Positions 11,253 through 22,650 are shown, counted from the first letter of the stretch. The stretch: DNA of 64,000 nt from Typhlomys cinereus (GCA_023101885.1 JALPQD010000017.1:172220-236219), one strand, 5' to 3'. Notes: a model not told the origin generated them from the sequence alone. Translations and numbers: made by a program.

Positions 11253-11618
11253 TGCAGTTAGTCTTCTCTGTTGCTGTGAGACAACATTCACACAACTAGA
11301 TTAAGGAATCAAGAGAAGATTTATTTGACTTATGAGTCCAGAGGGGATGCGGTCCATTATGGCAGAAAAAGCAAGGCAGGGGGTAGAAGCTGGAGGAAGC
11401 TCAGAACACAGCGCTCATCGTGGAGCAGAGGGGCGAGAAGCAAACTACAAATGCAAACTGCTAGCAGAAGCAAGGCAGGGCTCCCCAAGCTCAGGGTCTA
11501 CCACCTGTGGCCTGCCTTCCTCCAGCAAGACATCTCCTAAAGGTGTCAAGACCTCCCCAACATTAATGTCGGCTACAGTTCAAGCATGTGGGGGACAACT
11601 CACATTCAAACCATGACA
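11253..11618 (-). mobile_element. MaLR-like solo LTR inserted in the L1 remnant
   Basis: Read on the minus strand it starts TGTCATGGTTTGAATGTG, passes a 'cctttaggagatgtcttgctggaggaa' block and a 'ctgccataatgga' block, carries the polyadenylation-type AATAAA in 'gtcaaataaatct', and ends 'ctcacagcaacagagaagactaactgca'. The TG...CA ends and block order are those of ERVL-MaLR LTRs (MLT1/ORR1 type) as I remember them. It interrupts a continuous L1 alignment. I cannot define a convincing target-site duplication. The frames at 11325-11616 are products of the opposite strand of this LTR. Confidence 0.65.
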
Positions 11619-12120
11619 GAGAGGTTGTCCAAAATATGGAAAAGTCAGAACTTTGCTACATTGCTGATGGGGACATAAAATAATGATTCTGCCTTGAAAA
11701 ATGTAGTTCATTTCAAAACATTAAGCATGGAGTGAGCATATGGCCTCGTCTTCTTATTCCTAGGAACACAGTAAGAGAAATGAAGATGTACGTCCACAGA
11801 AAATATGGGCTGAGATATTTATATGACATGATTCACAACAGCAAAAGTTCTAGAAATAAGGCATGTGCTCATGGACTAAGGAATGGACTGACCAAATGTG
11901 GTATATCTATACAAGGTAGTATTACTTAACAATGAAAAAGAATGAACTGCAGCTACATGGACAACATAGATAAATTGTGACAACATTGAACTGAATAAAA
12001 GGAATCAGTCACAGAAGTGCATGTTCTAGCATTTCATCTTTTCGACACAGGACAATTCATGGCATCGGGAACTAGTTTAGTGATTCCCATGGGCTGTGGG
12101 GGAGGGACAGACAAAGGGCC
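11619..12120 (+). mobile_element. Old LINE-1 remnant, second segment
   Basis: Continues the L1 alignment broken at 11252. Blocks include 'tttgctacattgctgatgggga', 'gcatatggcctcgtc..ttattcctagg', 'aagagaaatgaagatgtacgtccaca', 'gacatgattcacaacagcaaaagt', 'ggactgaccaaatgtggtatatctatacaa' and 'aaaaagaatgaactgcagctacatgga'. This is the end of ORF2 and the downstream region. The end beyond 12120 is uncertain. Confidence 0.85.
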
Positions 12121-12457
12121 CATTGGGCCCAGAGTTTCCTTCCACGTCACTGCCGCAGCAAGAGGCTTAGCGTTGATAGCTATGAAACTGTGAACACAGG
12201 GAAAACTCTGGATAGTATTCTTCACAGGGAAGCTGGATGCTTCTAGAAAGACCTCAGAAAATCATTGAAGAACATCACATCATGTTTTTAATTAATGACA
12301 TGTCTGAAAAATGTGAAGTGGGTTCTGGTTTCTGAAAGGCTAATAGGTCCAATCACATTGATGTTTCTTAAATATCAACTTCAATGCCAGATAATCACAA
12401 AAAATCAGATTCAAAAGAAATCAATGAAAGTATATAGATTTTGAAAAACACAATATA
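12121..12457. other. Possible L1 3' flank, unassigned
   Basis: AT-rich sequence after the recognisable L1. It includes a short perfect palindrome GGGCCCATTGGGCCC-type block near 12117-12131. It may be further L1 3' UTR, but I cannot align it. Confidence 0.35.
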
Positions 12458-12625
12458 AAAAAAAAAAAGCAAGAAAGCAAGCAAGCAAGCAAGCAAGAAA
12501 GAAAAAAAGAAAGAAAGAAAGAAGAAAGAAAGAAAAGAAAGAAGAAAGAAAGGAAAGCTAAAGGAAGTAAGGAAGAGAAGCGAAAAGAAAGAAAGAAAGA
12601 AAGAAAAGAAGAAAAAGAAAAATAA
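12458..12625 (+). repeat. (GAAA)n/(GCAA)n polypurine tract
   Basis: A-rich run, then GCAA units, then GAAA and AAGAA units with GGAAG interruptions, almost free of pyrimidines for over 150 bases. The minus-strand frame here is Phe/Leu/Ser-rich simple sequence. Confidence 0.95.
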
Positions 12626-13310
12626 ACAAGAAATGAGAACAGAACCCGCCGCATCACAATTACTGTCCTGCCCGCATACAAATAGCGCAGCGCTTACTCC
12701 GTCCCCCTAAGTCTCCCCTCCTCTTCCTCACGCACATCCTCCTCCGACGATTCCATTTCCAATTTTTTTCCTTCTGCTCCACTTCCTTCAGTGCATTACT
12801 ACTTATATATACGTGTGCCATGAGGATAAGCTGAAACTATAGTTTATCATCACTTTCTTCACAGAGTATAGAAGTTGAGGAAAACAAAATCTAGGAAGAG
12901 TCAGCCGTGCCTAAGGAGAGGCGTGTGAGCAAAGATGCTTGGCTCAATGCTGCCAATCCTGCCTCCACCACGCTGGAGCAAGCCACATTGCTCATTCCTC
13001 GACAAAGGACCCACGCAGCGGTCCCTGGAAGTGACTGGGAGTAGGATTAGCAGAGAGGGATCTTTAATCAGTGAGTGAACTTCTTCTCCCTTCAGAAATA
13101 CTAAGCGAAAGGTGGTTGCCAACAATGTAAAGAGAAGCATTCAGCAAAGCACGAGCAGCAGAGATTCTAGCAGCAAAACAACCTTAGGCTTCAATCTGCT
13201 TTGTCACATGTGTGACAGCAGTGGCAGAAGTAATGTTAGAACCCAAGAGACAGATCTAGGAGTTACATCAACGAATAAACAGAAAAGATAAAGATTTAAA
13301 CGCACATAGC
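12626..13310. other. Unannotated sequence
   Basis: Starts with a CpG-containing, C/T-rich part (12645-12780), then ordinary single-copy sequence. No gene or repeat recognised. Confidence 0.45.
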
Positions 13311-13465
13311 CAGGGCTGGGAGTGTGGCTCAGTTGGAGCGTCTGCCAAGCATGCACGAAGCCCTGGGACAGATCTCCAGCAGGTGTAAACTAGGTCTGCT
13401 AGTACGATCCCAGAGCCCTAGCTGGAGCTGGAGGCATGAAGATCAGGAATCAAAGACATCCTCTG
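13311..13465 (+). repeat. ID/B1-type composite SINE, 5' part
   Basis: An ID-like head, 'gggctgggagtgtggctcagttggagcg..tgcca..agcatgca..gaagccctggg', is followed by B1-like 'ctggaggcatgaagatcaggaatcaaagacatcctc'. A box and B box positions fit a tRNA-derived pol III promoter. The B1-like part stops abruptly at the LTR and resumes at 13841. Confidence 0.75.
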
Positions 13466-13840
13466 TGCCATGGTTACTCTTTAATGTTGCTGTACGAACA
13501 CACTCAGACTCCAGCAACTTAAGGGGAGAAAGGGAGATTTATTTGGCTTACAGAGCCAGAGGGCAGATATTGTTCCTTATGGCAGAAAAGACATAACAGG
13601 CAGCAGAAAGCTCAAGTCACTGCAGACAACATGGAGGCTGAGGGAGCAAGCTGAAGACTGCTAGAACACGTGACTGGCAGAAGAGGGGGCTGCCTAACTC
13701 AGGGCTGGCCCCCTGGGGCATTCCTCTCCTCCAGCAAGGCTCCGCCTCCCAGAGTTGCTAGGACATTCTCAAGCATTAACAATAGCTAAGGATGCAAACA
13801 CTTGACCTTGTGGGAGAGAAGTCACACTCAACCCATGACA
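13466..13840 (-). mobile_element. MaLR-like solo LTR inserted in the SINE
   Basis: On the minus strand it starts TGTCATGGGTTGAGTGTGAC and has 'aactctgggaggcggagcctt', 'gctggaggagaggaa' and 'gccataaggaacaatatctgc' blocks. It carries AATAAA in 'gccaaataaatctc' and ends 'cagcaacattaaagagtaaccatggca'. It is the same broad family as 11253-11618 and lies in the same orientation. It splits a rodent B1-type SINE, so it inserted after that SINE. Confidence 0.65.
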
Positions 13841-14040
13841 CTTGAAGACAGCCTGGACTAGAGGCTTTGTCGTGATAAAAGAAGGAGAAGAAAGGATAGG
13901 AATGAGGAGGATGAGGGAGGAGAGAGGAGGAGGGAAAGAGGAAGGAGGAGGAGGGAGGAGGAGAGAGGAAGAGAGGGGGGAGGAGGAGAATGAGAGGGCG
14001 ACACGGACAGTGACAAGAAAAGAAGAGAACTCCCACCGAG
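13841..14040 (+). repeat. SINE 3' part with long purine-rich tail
   Basis: 'Cttgaagacagcctggacta' matches the B1 3' block (gaggccagcctgggctacat) expected after the interruption. It is followed by GAAGGAGAAG and GGAGGAGGGAGGA repeats to about 14040. The frames through the tail (Arg/Glu-rich on plus, Ser/Leu/Pro-rich on minus) are simple-sequence translations. Confidence 0.7.
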
Positions 14041-14499
14041 CTCAACGACAAAGAAAATCTGTCTAACCACTCAACGAAACAAATGAAAAAAAGACAAAAA
14101 AAAACAATAACAGAGCCTTCTTTATTGACGTATGAAATGATATGGAAAAAGCTTTTCAATAAAAGTATATTACTGAAGTCTTGAATAGAAGAAGGGACAA
14201 AACAACACATATTTTGAAGACATAATGACTGAAAAATTTCAAAATTGGTAACAGAATTAAATTTAAAGTGCTAAAAAACTTTGAAATCTACAGACAGGAA
14301 GAAAATAAAGAAACCTGTATGTTGGCATGATAGATAAACTGCACGAAAGCATAGAAAAAGAAAAATTTTGGAAGGGACCAAAGAACAGTGGAACATTCTT
14401 TGTGTGGCACTCACACCTCCACCTCCTTCTGAGCTCATCTTTCTGCCCGCATACTGCAACGAACCTGTTTTGGCGTGTAACGCCAGCCACATGGTCATA
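14041..14499. other. Unannotated AT-rich sequence
   Basis: No repeat family or gene recognised. Confidence 0.4.
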
Positions 14500-14850
14500 G
14501 GAATAAAATATTATATAGATAATAGATACAGATCATAAATATATGATAAAGATATTATAGATGATTATGGAGATGATAAATAAATAATATGATAAATAAT
14601 AGATGATAGGTAGATGGATAGATAGATATATATTAATTAGTAGCCACATAGATAGATATAGAGACATAATAGGCTGATAATTATAAATGTTAGGTAGATG
14701 GATTGATATATATTAGTAGCAATATAGATGATATATAGACAGCAATTGATAGATGATGAATGAAGAGATGGATTGATAGATATTAATAGCTAGATAGATA
14801 TTTACATTGATAGATATAGATAGATGACAAATAGATACAGGTATAGATCA
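14500..14850 (+). repeat. Imperfect (GATA)n-type array
   Basis: About 350 bases dominated by GATA, GATGA and TAGAT units with substitutions. A longer period, roughly 95-110 bases, is suggested by three similar blocks of 'gatagatatatattaattagtagc' type at about 14625-14645, 14700-14720 and 14775-14795. The tract at 9080-9198 has a similar character. Confidence 0.9.
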
Positions 14851-16294
14851 ACAGGGAGGTGATGGACGATAAGGCAGATAAACAGGGTGAGTGGGTTTCC
14901 CTTAGTGATCTGTGCCCTGCAGGAAGTAGCCAGTTTACTTCGGGGTGTCATTGGAGGCTGTTTTTCAGACAGGGGCAACAGAGAGGTTCTCAGAGAAGGT
15001 GGCAGCGGCTGTGTGGAGAGCTTTCCAAGGAGGTGGGTTTGTGATGTGCACCAGTCCAGAAGGGACGGAGCTCAGTGGGCTCATGTCACACGTGTCCCAG
15101 AAAGTGCAAGGGTGGAGTGGACATTGAAAGCACCGTTGGATGATACACCGTGGCTTTGCTCTTTAAAGAATTATCTCCAACATTAGAAACTAAGACAGTG
15201 TTTAAGGACATAGCTCCTGCACATGCCTCCTTTGTTTTTCTCTACTCCTGTTCTTGTTCTTCTTTTTCTACTGAATTCTAATGCAGGCGATAGCAAAATA
15301 TCCCTGGTCTCACTGAACAGGACACCTGGTCTGTCCCTCTCCCCACGCCGCTGTGACATCAGAGGCTTTTCTCCTAGGCTGCTGCTCCTGCCACCTTCTC
15401 TGTTGCTGTTATGCACATACATAATCACTTGCACAACTGTCCTCCCGCCCCACCGAATACCAATGTAATGTCCCCAAGCATCGCCTATTGAGAGTTCTAT
15501 TCCCAGTAGAGTTTATTTAATGTTTTGGTGTTGTAGCTGAGGGTGGGAGGAATGAAAGGTTGAAAGGCAAATGAATCACAATGTGCAAGAGTTCACTTAG
15601 GAAAGAAGATTCAGCTGTTTGCTTCTTAATTGTTTTACTCATTACCGACGGGAGAATTTCCATTTCTCTTCTCAGTTCTAGGTTCACCTGTCATGATCGT
15701 GTGGATCACCTTCCTTTCTGCCTTTGGTGCTGTCCCCAGGCTGGTTTCCTGATCATCAGAGGGCTTTATCTGTACTTCTTTTTTCATACCTAATCCAATA
15801 GGGCGTTTCCCAAAGACAACCCTCTTTCCTGAGTTTCTGGACCCTGCTCTTCTCTGCAAACAGAAGTTTCCACATTACCAGCCACCACCTAGCTTTCTCC
15901 CTCTTTCTGAAGACACATCCAGACCCCGTGAGGTGGAGCACGTGCAGATGTGAGGGAAAGTGCTTCTGCAACATCTGGATTCAGCTTGACTGAGTTTCGA
16001 CTTGCCAGAAAACAGGGGAAACCTGGAAGCAAGACCTGCTAATCTGCACCAGCCAGTTTTTAGCATGGTATCATGTCTACTCCATGTGTTGCTTAGGAAG
16101 GGGAGGACCTTGCAGAGTAAAAGAAAGGTGGGTTCCTTCTTCTGATGCCGCCTGCTCCACAAGAAAGGAGTTGGAATGACTCTGACAACCTCTTTCACTT
16201 TTGTCCTCAAAACAGGGAATGGGCTTTCCATAGTAAATGAACATGATGGTGCGAAGGTAGACTTCAAAAGTAAAATACTGTATTATTTTTGCAT
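14851..16294. other. Unannotated sequence
   Basis: Mixed base composition. Short frames at 14887-15186 and 15223-15468 have no recognisable domain. I see no repeat family. Confidence 0.45.
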
Positions 16295-16610
16295 ATGTTG
16301 TGTGTGTGTGTGCATGTGTGCGTGTGTGCGTATGGTCACATGCACCGGGGCACACAAACATGTATGTGTGCACACGTGCACATTTGTAAGCTCAGGATTA
16401 ACACTAGGTATCTTCCTTAATGAACCTTATGTATGGAGGCGTGATCTCCCGCTCACCCCAGGCTAACCGGTGTACTCCAGGGACCACCGTCTCTGCCTAC
16501 TTCAGGTCAGGATAACAGGCAGCTTCCGCACCCACATCCAAACTTCATTCCCCTGCTAGCACAGCCAGCCCTTTACCCACTCAGCCATCCCCCCATCCCC
16601 AAAAAGCTGA
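16295..16610 (-). repeat. B3-type composite SINE
   Basis: GT-rich start (16296-16335, the tail in this orientation), then diverged body blocks, ending in 'agccctttacccactcagccatcc', the reverse of a tRNA-like head ('ggatggctgagtgggtaaagggct'). Minus orientation, old copy. Confidence 0.7.
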
Positions 16611-17180
16611 CTTTAAGGACTGGTTGCAGATCTTTATATTTGTTTTTAAAATCATTGTGCAAGACCTAAAATTTTTGAGAAAGAGTAGATAAATCGAAAC
16701 CTGCAATTTGGTAGAATAATTTCTGCTGTGAAAAGCTGTATTATTAGCAAGTCATTTTCCTACTAAGCGCAGAGTGTCATGTGTGCTGCCTCATGACCTT
16801 ACTTTTTTTTTTACATGCACACTCTCCTACTGAATGTGGATAAATAACACAAAAATGCATGTTGGAAATTCACTTATCCTTACCCTCAGGGTCTGAACCA
16901 CTTGTACGTGCATCTGAATGTCTACTTCTAGAGGGGAGTTTACTTTCAAAACATATACACATACTTAAACACATACACATATCCTCTGGCAGATATGCCA
17001 TATCTAAATACATGCAAAGTTTCAATTTGCCAACCAAATAAATTTGCCAAATAAATGAAGATGGATGGTGACTTCATTTTGTAGCACAAGCATATAAGTA
17101 AAAATGTAGCTAAAAGAGTTTTTCTATTGCCCAGGAAGGGACAGGTATTTGCCAGAAGAGGGAAGTAGAAGCTCCCTTAG
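16611..17180. other. Unannotated AT-rich sequence
   Basis: Nothing recognised. Confidence 0.4.
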
Positions 17181-17196
17181 CCCGTGCTTGCTTCTT
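17181..17196 (+). repeat. Target-site duplication, left copy
   Basis: CCCGTGCTTGCTTCTT, identical to 17491-17506. The pair brackets the B2-type SINE and marks its insertion by target-primed reverse transcription. Confidence 0.9.
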
Positions 17197-17490
17197 TTTT
17201 TCAATTTTTTTTTATTTTTTTATTATTATTTATTCAATTGTGCATGTGTGCGTATGTATGTGCGCGCGTGCTCGTGTGTGTGTGTGTGCATGTGTGTGTG
17301 TGTCTGTGTAGAACCACGGACGAATTCGGGAACCACCATGGACGCCTCCACCTCCTTCTGCCCCGGGATTCGCAGGCCGCCCCTGCTTCCGCCTGGCTTC
17401 TATACGTGGGATCTGGGATCCGAACTCAGGACCTTCTGCCTGCAAGGCAGAGGCGTAACCCCTGAGCCACCTCTCCAGCCCCCCCCCCAC
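17197..17490 (-). repeat. Young B2-type SINE with intact ends
   Basis: On the minus strand it begins GGGGCTGGAGAGGTGGCTCA, with A box 'tggctcaggggtta' and B box 'gagttcggatccc'. A body of about 80 bases follows, then the module '..ggtggttcccgaattcgtccgtggttctac', a CA/GT-rich part, and an A-rich tail containing AATAAATAA. A perfect 16-base target-site duplication flanks it. The CpG-rich body suggests recent origin. The plus- and minus-strand frames at 17149-17523 are translations of this SINE and not genes. Confidence 0.93.
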
Positions 17491-17506
17491 CCCGTGCTTG
17501 CTTCTT
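17491..17506 (+). repeat. Target-site duplication, right copy
   Basis: Identical to 17181-17196, directly after the C run at the SINE head. Confidence 0.9.
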
Positions 17507-20500
17507 GAGCTAGCTTTTTGCAAGCATGCCTTGCAGAGTCCTAGAAGGCAATATGCAAAGTGCTGCCAAATGACTGCATACTGAGGTCTATCAGCTGTCC
17601 CTTGACACCTGCTTTAGACCTTTGCCCTGTGACTCTGTCCCTGATTTTCCTTGGTGGTAAGGAATCTTCAGTCCCCGTGATGTTTCACCCACCTGTCATT
17701 CTGTACCTCTCGGTGCCACGTTCCAGTTGGGACATTGCGAGCTTCTTAAGAGTCAGAGAATCCTAACCCTGCCATGTCTGAGTGCAACATAGTTCGTATC
17801 TCATTGCTTGTGGGTAGAACGTGAAATTAAAAACATGTCAAGCCTAAAGGTGCAACAAAAAGTGAGAAACTTTAGTTTGGGGATTCTGATCACAGGCTGT
17901 TTCTCCTCTTTGAATTCAGTTGGAAAACTGGTGTATTATCAAATTAAGTGTAATGTTCTTCATTTATCTAATAAATTGAAATTATTTTTTTCTTAATGCT
18001 CAAAATCATGTGTGCTTCATTGACATAAGTGAGATGTTTGAGAGATTAGGATCTTAGACCTGTCAAATAATTAGTGTGAAAATCATCGATTTTTTAAAAA
18101 TTATTTTAATATGTTTCAAATTAGAAATTAAAGAGGAAAAAATGTGGATGCGAGGAAGTAATGAGATTAAAACAAATCCTGTAATCAAAATTGCAGCTTC
18201 TTTATTCTGCCATCTTTTTAAAGTAATAGAGAAAATGTGGAGATAATTATAAGAACAAGAGGTTTAATAGATTCTAAAATCATAGGGTTGAAAATTGCCT
18301 CAAAAGATCCCTGTCTCATAAGCAATGGGAGTGAAAAAGGGCTTAGATTTGCTTTTGAATCAAGAAGGTGCAATACGACTCATTCCGAGTGGCTGGAAGA
18401 TGGGGTCTGGACATGTTCACTTGTCTTGGGTACCATCAGGCATAACCAGCTTTGATTTGCTTTGAGCCTCCTCATTTCGTCCATTTAAGCTATGCAGATC
18501 AGCATGAACGTATTCAACAAGAGAGCAATCATGTCCCAGGCTAAGCAGGGTTGCTAGGGTATTGCTGAAGGAAATAGTATCCTGCAGAGTACTGTTGTGA
18601 CTTGCTAGAAGCTTCCATTGGAGGGTCTGGAACGCACTTTATAGACTACAGTATACCAGATAGTTCTGGAAGAGAGGCACTGAGAAAGCGACCTCCTTCG
18701 CTCTTGTTTAATAATTAAACGGAGAAGTACCTGTTGAGCCTTCCTTAGAAGTAATTACAAGGAGTTCCTGAAATCTCAGCAAAAGGAGGGTCACGTGCTC
18801 TCCTTTCCTCCTTTTTCTGATTCTGTGCTACGGAAAGGAGAAAGAAATACCCACAGGTAGCAGAGCAGTGAAACCTTCTTTTTTCAAGTGTAATCTGAGC
18901 AGTCCTAAGATTGGTTCTTTTAAAATACATAGTTAAAATTTTAAAGAGAGGAAAAGCTTTGGGGCGGGGGTGGGGGAGAGAGAAGTTGTTGGAAGCATCC
19001 ACAGCACAGTAACTTCTAGAAAAGATTTGAATTGAAATGCAAAGTATTTCGAAGGAAATATTCTAATCAAGTTCTGCGTGTAATATGGAGACTGGGAACA
19101 GTAATGAAGTAGCTCATCTCTACTGAGCAAAGGAAGGTTATTTCTGTAATCTTAGTTTCCAAAACACCTTCATTGCCAAAGCAACTTCACTTACACTCCG
19201 GTGCTCTGTGAAGTGTTTGTCACTTACATTATTGAGGCAGCAAAATTGGCCTAAGACTTTTATTAAAAACAATAATTGTTGAATTGCTGTAACTTTTTAA
19301 AATATCACCCAGAGTTACTAATTGATGTGCTCTGGGGTCATGCGTGAGTACGGCCGCTTGTGTGAAAAGTCAAATGTGGACATATTCGTAAGACAGAATG
19401 TTTCCTGAGTGACGAATCCCTGTGGGTGTTTGAGCAAGAGGGAAGAACACAACACAGAGGCTGCTTCTGGGTGGTCCTTGTCCCCCTCCTTCATGGCTCT
19501 TTTCTCTGACCAATGCTCCAGTCACTCTGATTTCTGATTTTTTAAAATTTTATTCCTGGAACCTATGAAGTTATAAAGTGACGACAAGTTCAAAGTTTTC
19601 ACTAATTTCCTTAAACATTGTGTGGTAGCAGGAAAGGCTTAGAAGCACGTGGGATGCTTGGTTGGGGTGCAGTGGGGCACGACCTAGTTGGGGCACAGCC
19701 TAGATGCCCATCACTTGGGAATGAATTGCTTTCCTCTACCCTCAGTTTGGTACTATCGGCAGCAATATCAATGATGAAAAATCTACCGCATTCGATCTGT
19801 ATTCCTGAGTTTAAAAGATTTCAAAAATATCTTCAGAATATTATTTATGTTAAAAAACAAAAGAAACTAAAACCGCATTTATGAATATGCAAATTCAGAG
19901 AAAATCATACTGAAAGGAGCACACTAATGATGAAGGCTACTCAAGAAATCATACATGCAGGTGGTTGGTGTAGAGGAATTTTCAAGCTCATGTTTCCAGT
20001 TCAAGAAAGGCCCAGCTGGCATTGCGTCTCCGGATGCTCCGCCTTTCCCTCTTCAGCCAGCTCTGCACCACCAAGACTGGCTTTTAGAGGAAGGATATAT
20101 TTAAGCATTAGGTGTTTGATGAAGTTTTTAAATAAATTAGTTATAACTATTGGAAAAGAGTCCAAGGGATGTAGAGATAGTGGATGGCTTTTCCTCTTAG
20201 GGCCCAGTGACCACTACACATGTGGTCCAGACTCTCAGGGCTTGGCCAACACTTACCTTATGTAAAGTGCTCCATTTAGGGCTGTGGCAGAGCATTCTGG
20301 GTAAAGAGTAATGTATTGACTTTGTAAATGTCAGCCCTTTTTGAGAGTCTCATTGCAACCTGTGGGTGAATCTATTATTTTTATTCCTGCCCTAGTAGTT
20401 ACATGTGATTTTCTTTGACTAATGAATGCAGCAGATTATAATATATAAAGTATAACAACACTAGATAAGCTACTATATCATGGTTAGTTGGAGCGATTGG

Positions 20501-22239
20501 AACCAAGTAATGCTGAATATACATTTCCTGATTCGGCTGAATCAGCATGCTGGATGTTAACAGAGGATGGCCTGAACCATTTAAGCAGGGGAGCAGGTAG
20601 GTTAATACAAATCTAGGTTACAATAGATCTCTGTGAAAACCCTGGTTTGTCTTTGCCCTTATCATCTGGGTACAGACTCGGTTGGGCAGTATATTAATTC
20701 TTGTCTGTTAACAGAAGAGAAGCTTCCAGAGGACAGGGACAATATATATTTTCATTCACCTTCAAACATATGCACAACGTCTGGTAAGCAACTGACAGAG
20801 AAGTCAATGATTGGATTAAATCGACACAATGGTCGAGGGGAAGGGCAAAGAATGCAAATGCAAATCTGCTTAATTTTTCTATTATCTCAGAAAACAGAGC
20901 TGGAACCACTTTATAAACTACAGAGCAATTTAAATGTCATTATTGCTCTTTTAGTGGAAATAATGAATGTAAGTATCTACTATATGCCACTCATTAGTCT
21001 CCAAACAAGGGATACGATGATGATGAATGAGCCACAACACAAGTAACCAAAATCACTACATGAAATGTTGCTCCGGGGACTTCCACGGACGCGACCATAC
21101 ACTCTAGGGCGCTACATCATTGCAATGACAATGATACTGTCTTGACTTTGATGTGCTACTTAGCAAGTGCTGCTAAGGCCAGAGCAAGGACCAGGACCAT
21201 GAACACTTAAGTGGGGCTTACTTTGTGCAGAACTCTTCTGAGAGTGTAGCCTACAGTGCTTAATCTACTTTCTCTCTAATTAAAGAAGTAATAACCAATT
21301 ACCACCTATTGTAGAAAATTTGAAATTATAAGACCATTTGTGATTATCGTCAATGAATCTTCCATTTTAATACTTGCTATTTTGTTGTATGAGAATCATA
21401 TTAACTTTTTAAAATATCATTCTCCAGGGTCCCATATCTCAGTAGGATGCAAAATGCATTTACATATGTTTTAATTCTACATGTTTTTATAACTAATATA
21501 TCTGGCCTTGTGTTGGCCATAATTTTTGAATTTTTGCTTTTGCCTATTCTGCTGTTCGTTTGTGTTCTGTGTCTCCCTGGATACACTGACCGCCTCTTGA
21601 GACTTCTTTTAAGCTTCTGTGCGATTTGAAAGGCTTTGATTGAGCCATTGATTGTCTTTTAGGTTATGTATAATTATTGATCTTTATTTATTCAATTATC
21701 AGTGATAAATATGTAGGGACAATATTCCTTCTCCTTGATGTTTAGAAGAAAATTGTGCAGCTTGTTCCTTGGTAGGCTACAGCTTAATCTTTGCTAATTA
21801 TCTATAGTCATGAAGTCAGTATACTACCCGTCCTTTATTCCATAAACCTTTTCCGTTATTTGGGGGTTCATGACTGAAATTCATAACCACCACTACCAAA
21901 TCAATTCCTAGCTGGATTTTAAGCATATTATATTATTACTTAATAGTATTATAATAAAATACTAAGAAACATACATATATTGAATGCTTTCAAATGCCAA
22001 ATACAGGGCTATTCAAAATAATTGGTTATAAGATCACTATATTTCTCTGAATAAATGTCTATATTTCCAATTTCATAGAAAATAGCTTGAATTTCAAATG
22101 GAATAACTCACTCGGCTCGGTAACTGAAGCTGGTTAAGTGTTTGCTCTGAGATTTGAACTGAACGCTTGCAGATGTGGAGAGTTTGAACTCACAAGCTGC
22201 ACTGTGCCGTCAAACAAATGTTGCTTTTACCTGTTTGTG
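17507..22239. other. Long unannotated stretch
   Basis: About 4.7 kb with no repeat I can name and no convincing gene. It is AT-rich, and frames such as 19927-20265 and 20633-21046 have no recognisable domain and no splice context. The low repeat density is notable beside the neighbours and could reflect old, decayed repeats or conserved non-coding DNA. Confidence 0.45.
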
Positions 22240-22650
22240 GTAGTTAGACACAGGTGTCAACCTGACAGTAGCAGGCTGAGCTTTGGGCACAGCGGCAAAG
22301 AATAGATAATTAAGGCAAGCTCTGAAACAAGTCTGCAGGTGGTTGTCTTGTTGATATGGAAGACCCAACCCATACTGGATGACGCTTTCCACTGGTGGGC
22401 CCGGTAGAAGGAAGTGCAAGGGGGAGGGACCTGTCTTTTACCCTGTGTTGACTTGCTGTGTGGGGTTTCCTGCAGGTCTGCCGCCATTTTTCTTTACTGC
22501 TATTGCCTTTCTTCGTGAGGTCAGAGGTCAGCCTCATCAGTCCTGCTCCTGGCTTTTAAGGACGTTGGATCCCTGCCATAATACACTGTATCTCCTCTGG
22601 ACCCACAAACCAAAGTAAACCACCCCTTCTCCTTTAGGTTGTGCATGAGG
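22240..22650 (+). mobile_element. LTR-like interspersed repeat (MaLR-like, unsettled)
   Basis: Follows the order of a common rodent/primate repeat as I remember it: 'gtgtcaacctgaca', 'gttgtcttgttgatatgga..acccaaccca.actgga', a mid 'ctgctcctggctttt', 'gttggatccctgccataatacactgta', AAAGTAAACCACCCCTTCTCC near the 3' end, then 'ggctcacaaaaacag'. The polyadenylation-like end suggests an LTR. Class is uncertain. Confidence 0.5.

Noticed and set aside
11253..11618. 5-base target-site duplication for the LTR
   Set aside because: GAGAATGT on the left and GAGAGGTTGT on the right are similar, but they may simply be L1 sequence. No exact duplicate adjoins the TG...CA ends.
13311..13385. tRNA gene
   Set aside because: The A and B boxes belong to an ID-type SINE. 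No full cloverleaf can be drawn, and B1-like sequence follows directly. The same holds for the heads at 17470, 23190, 25975, 58310 and 62060.
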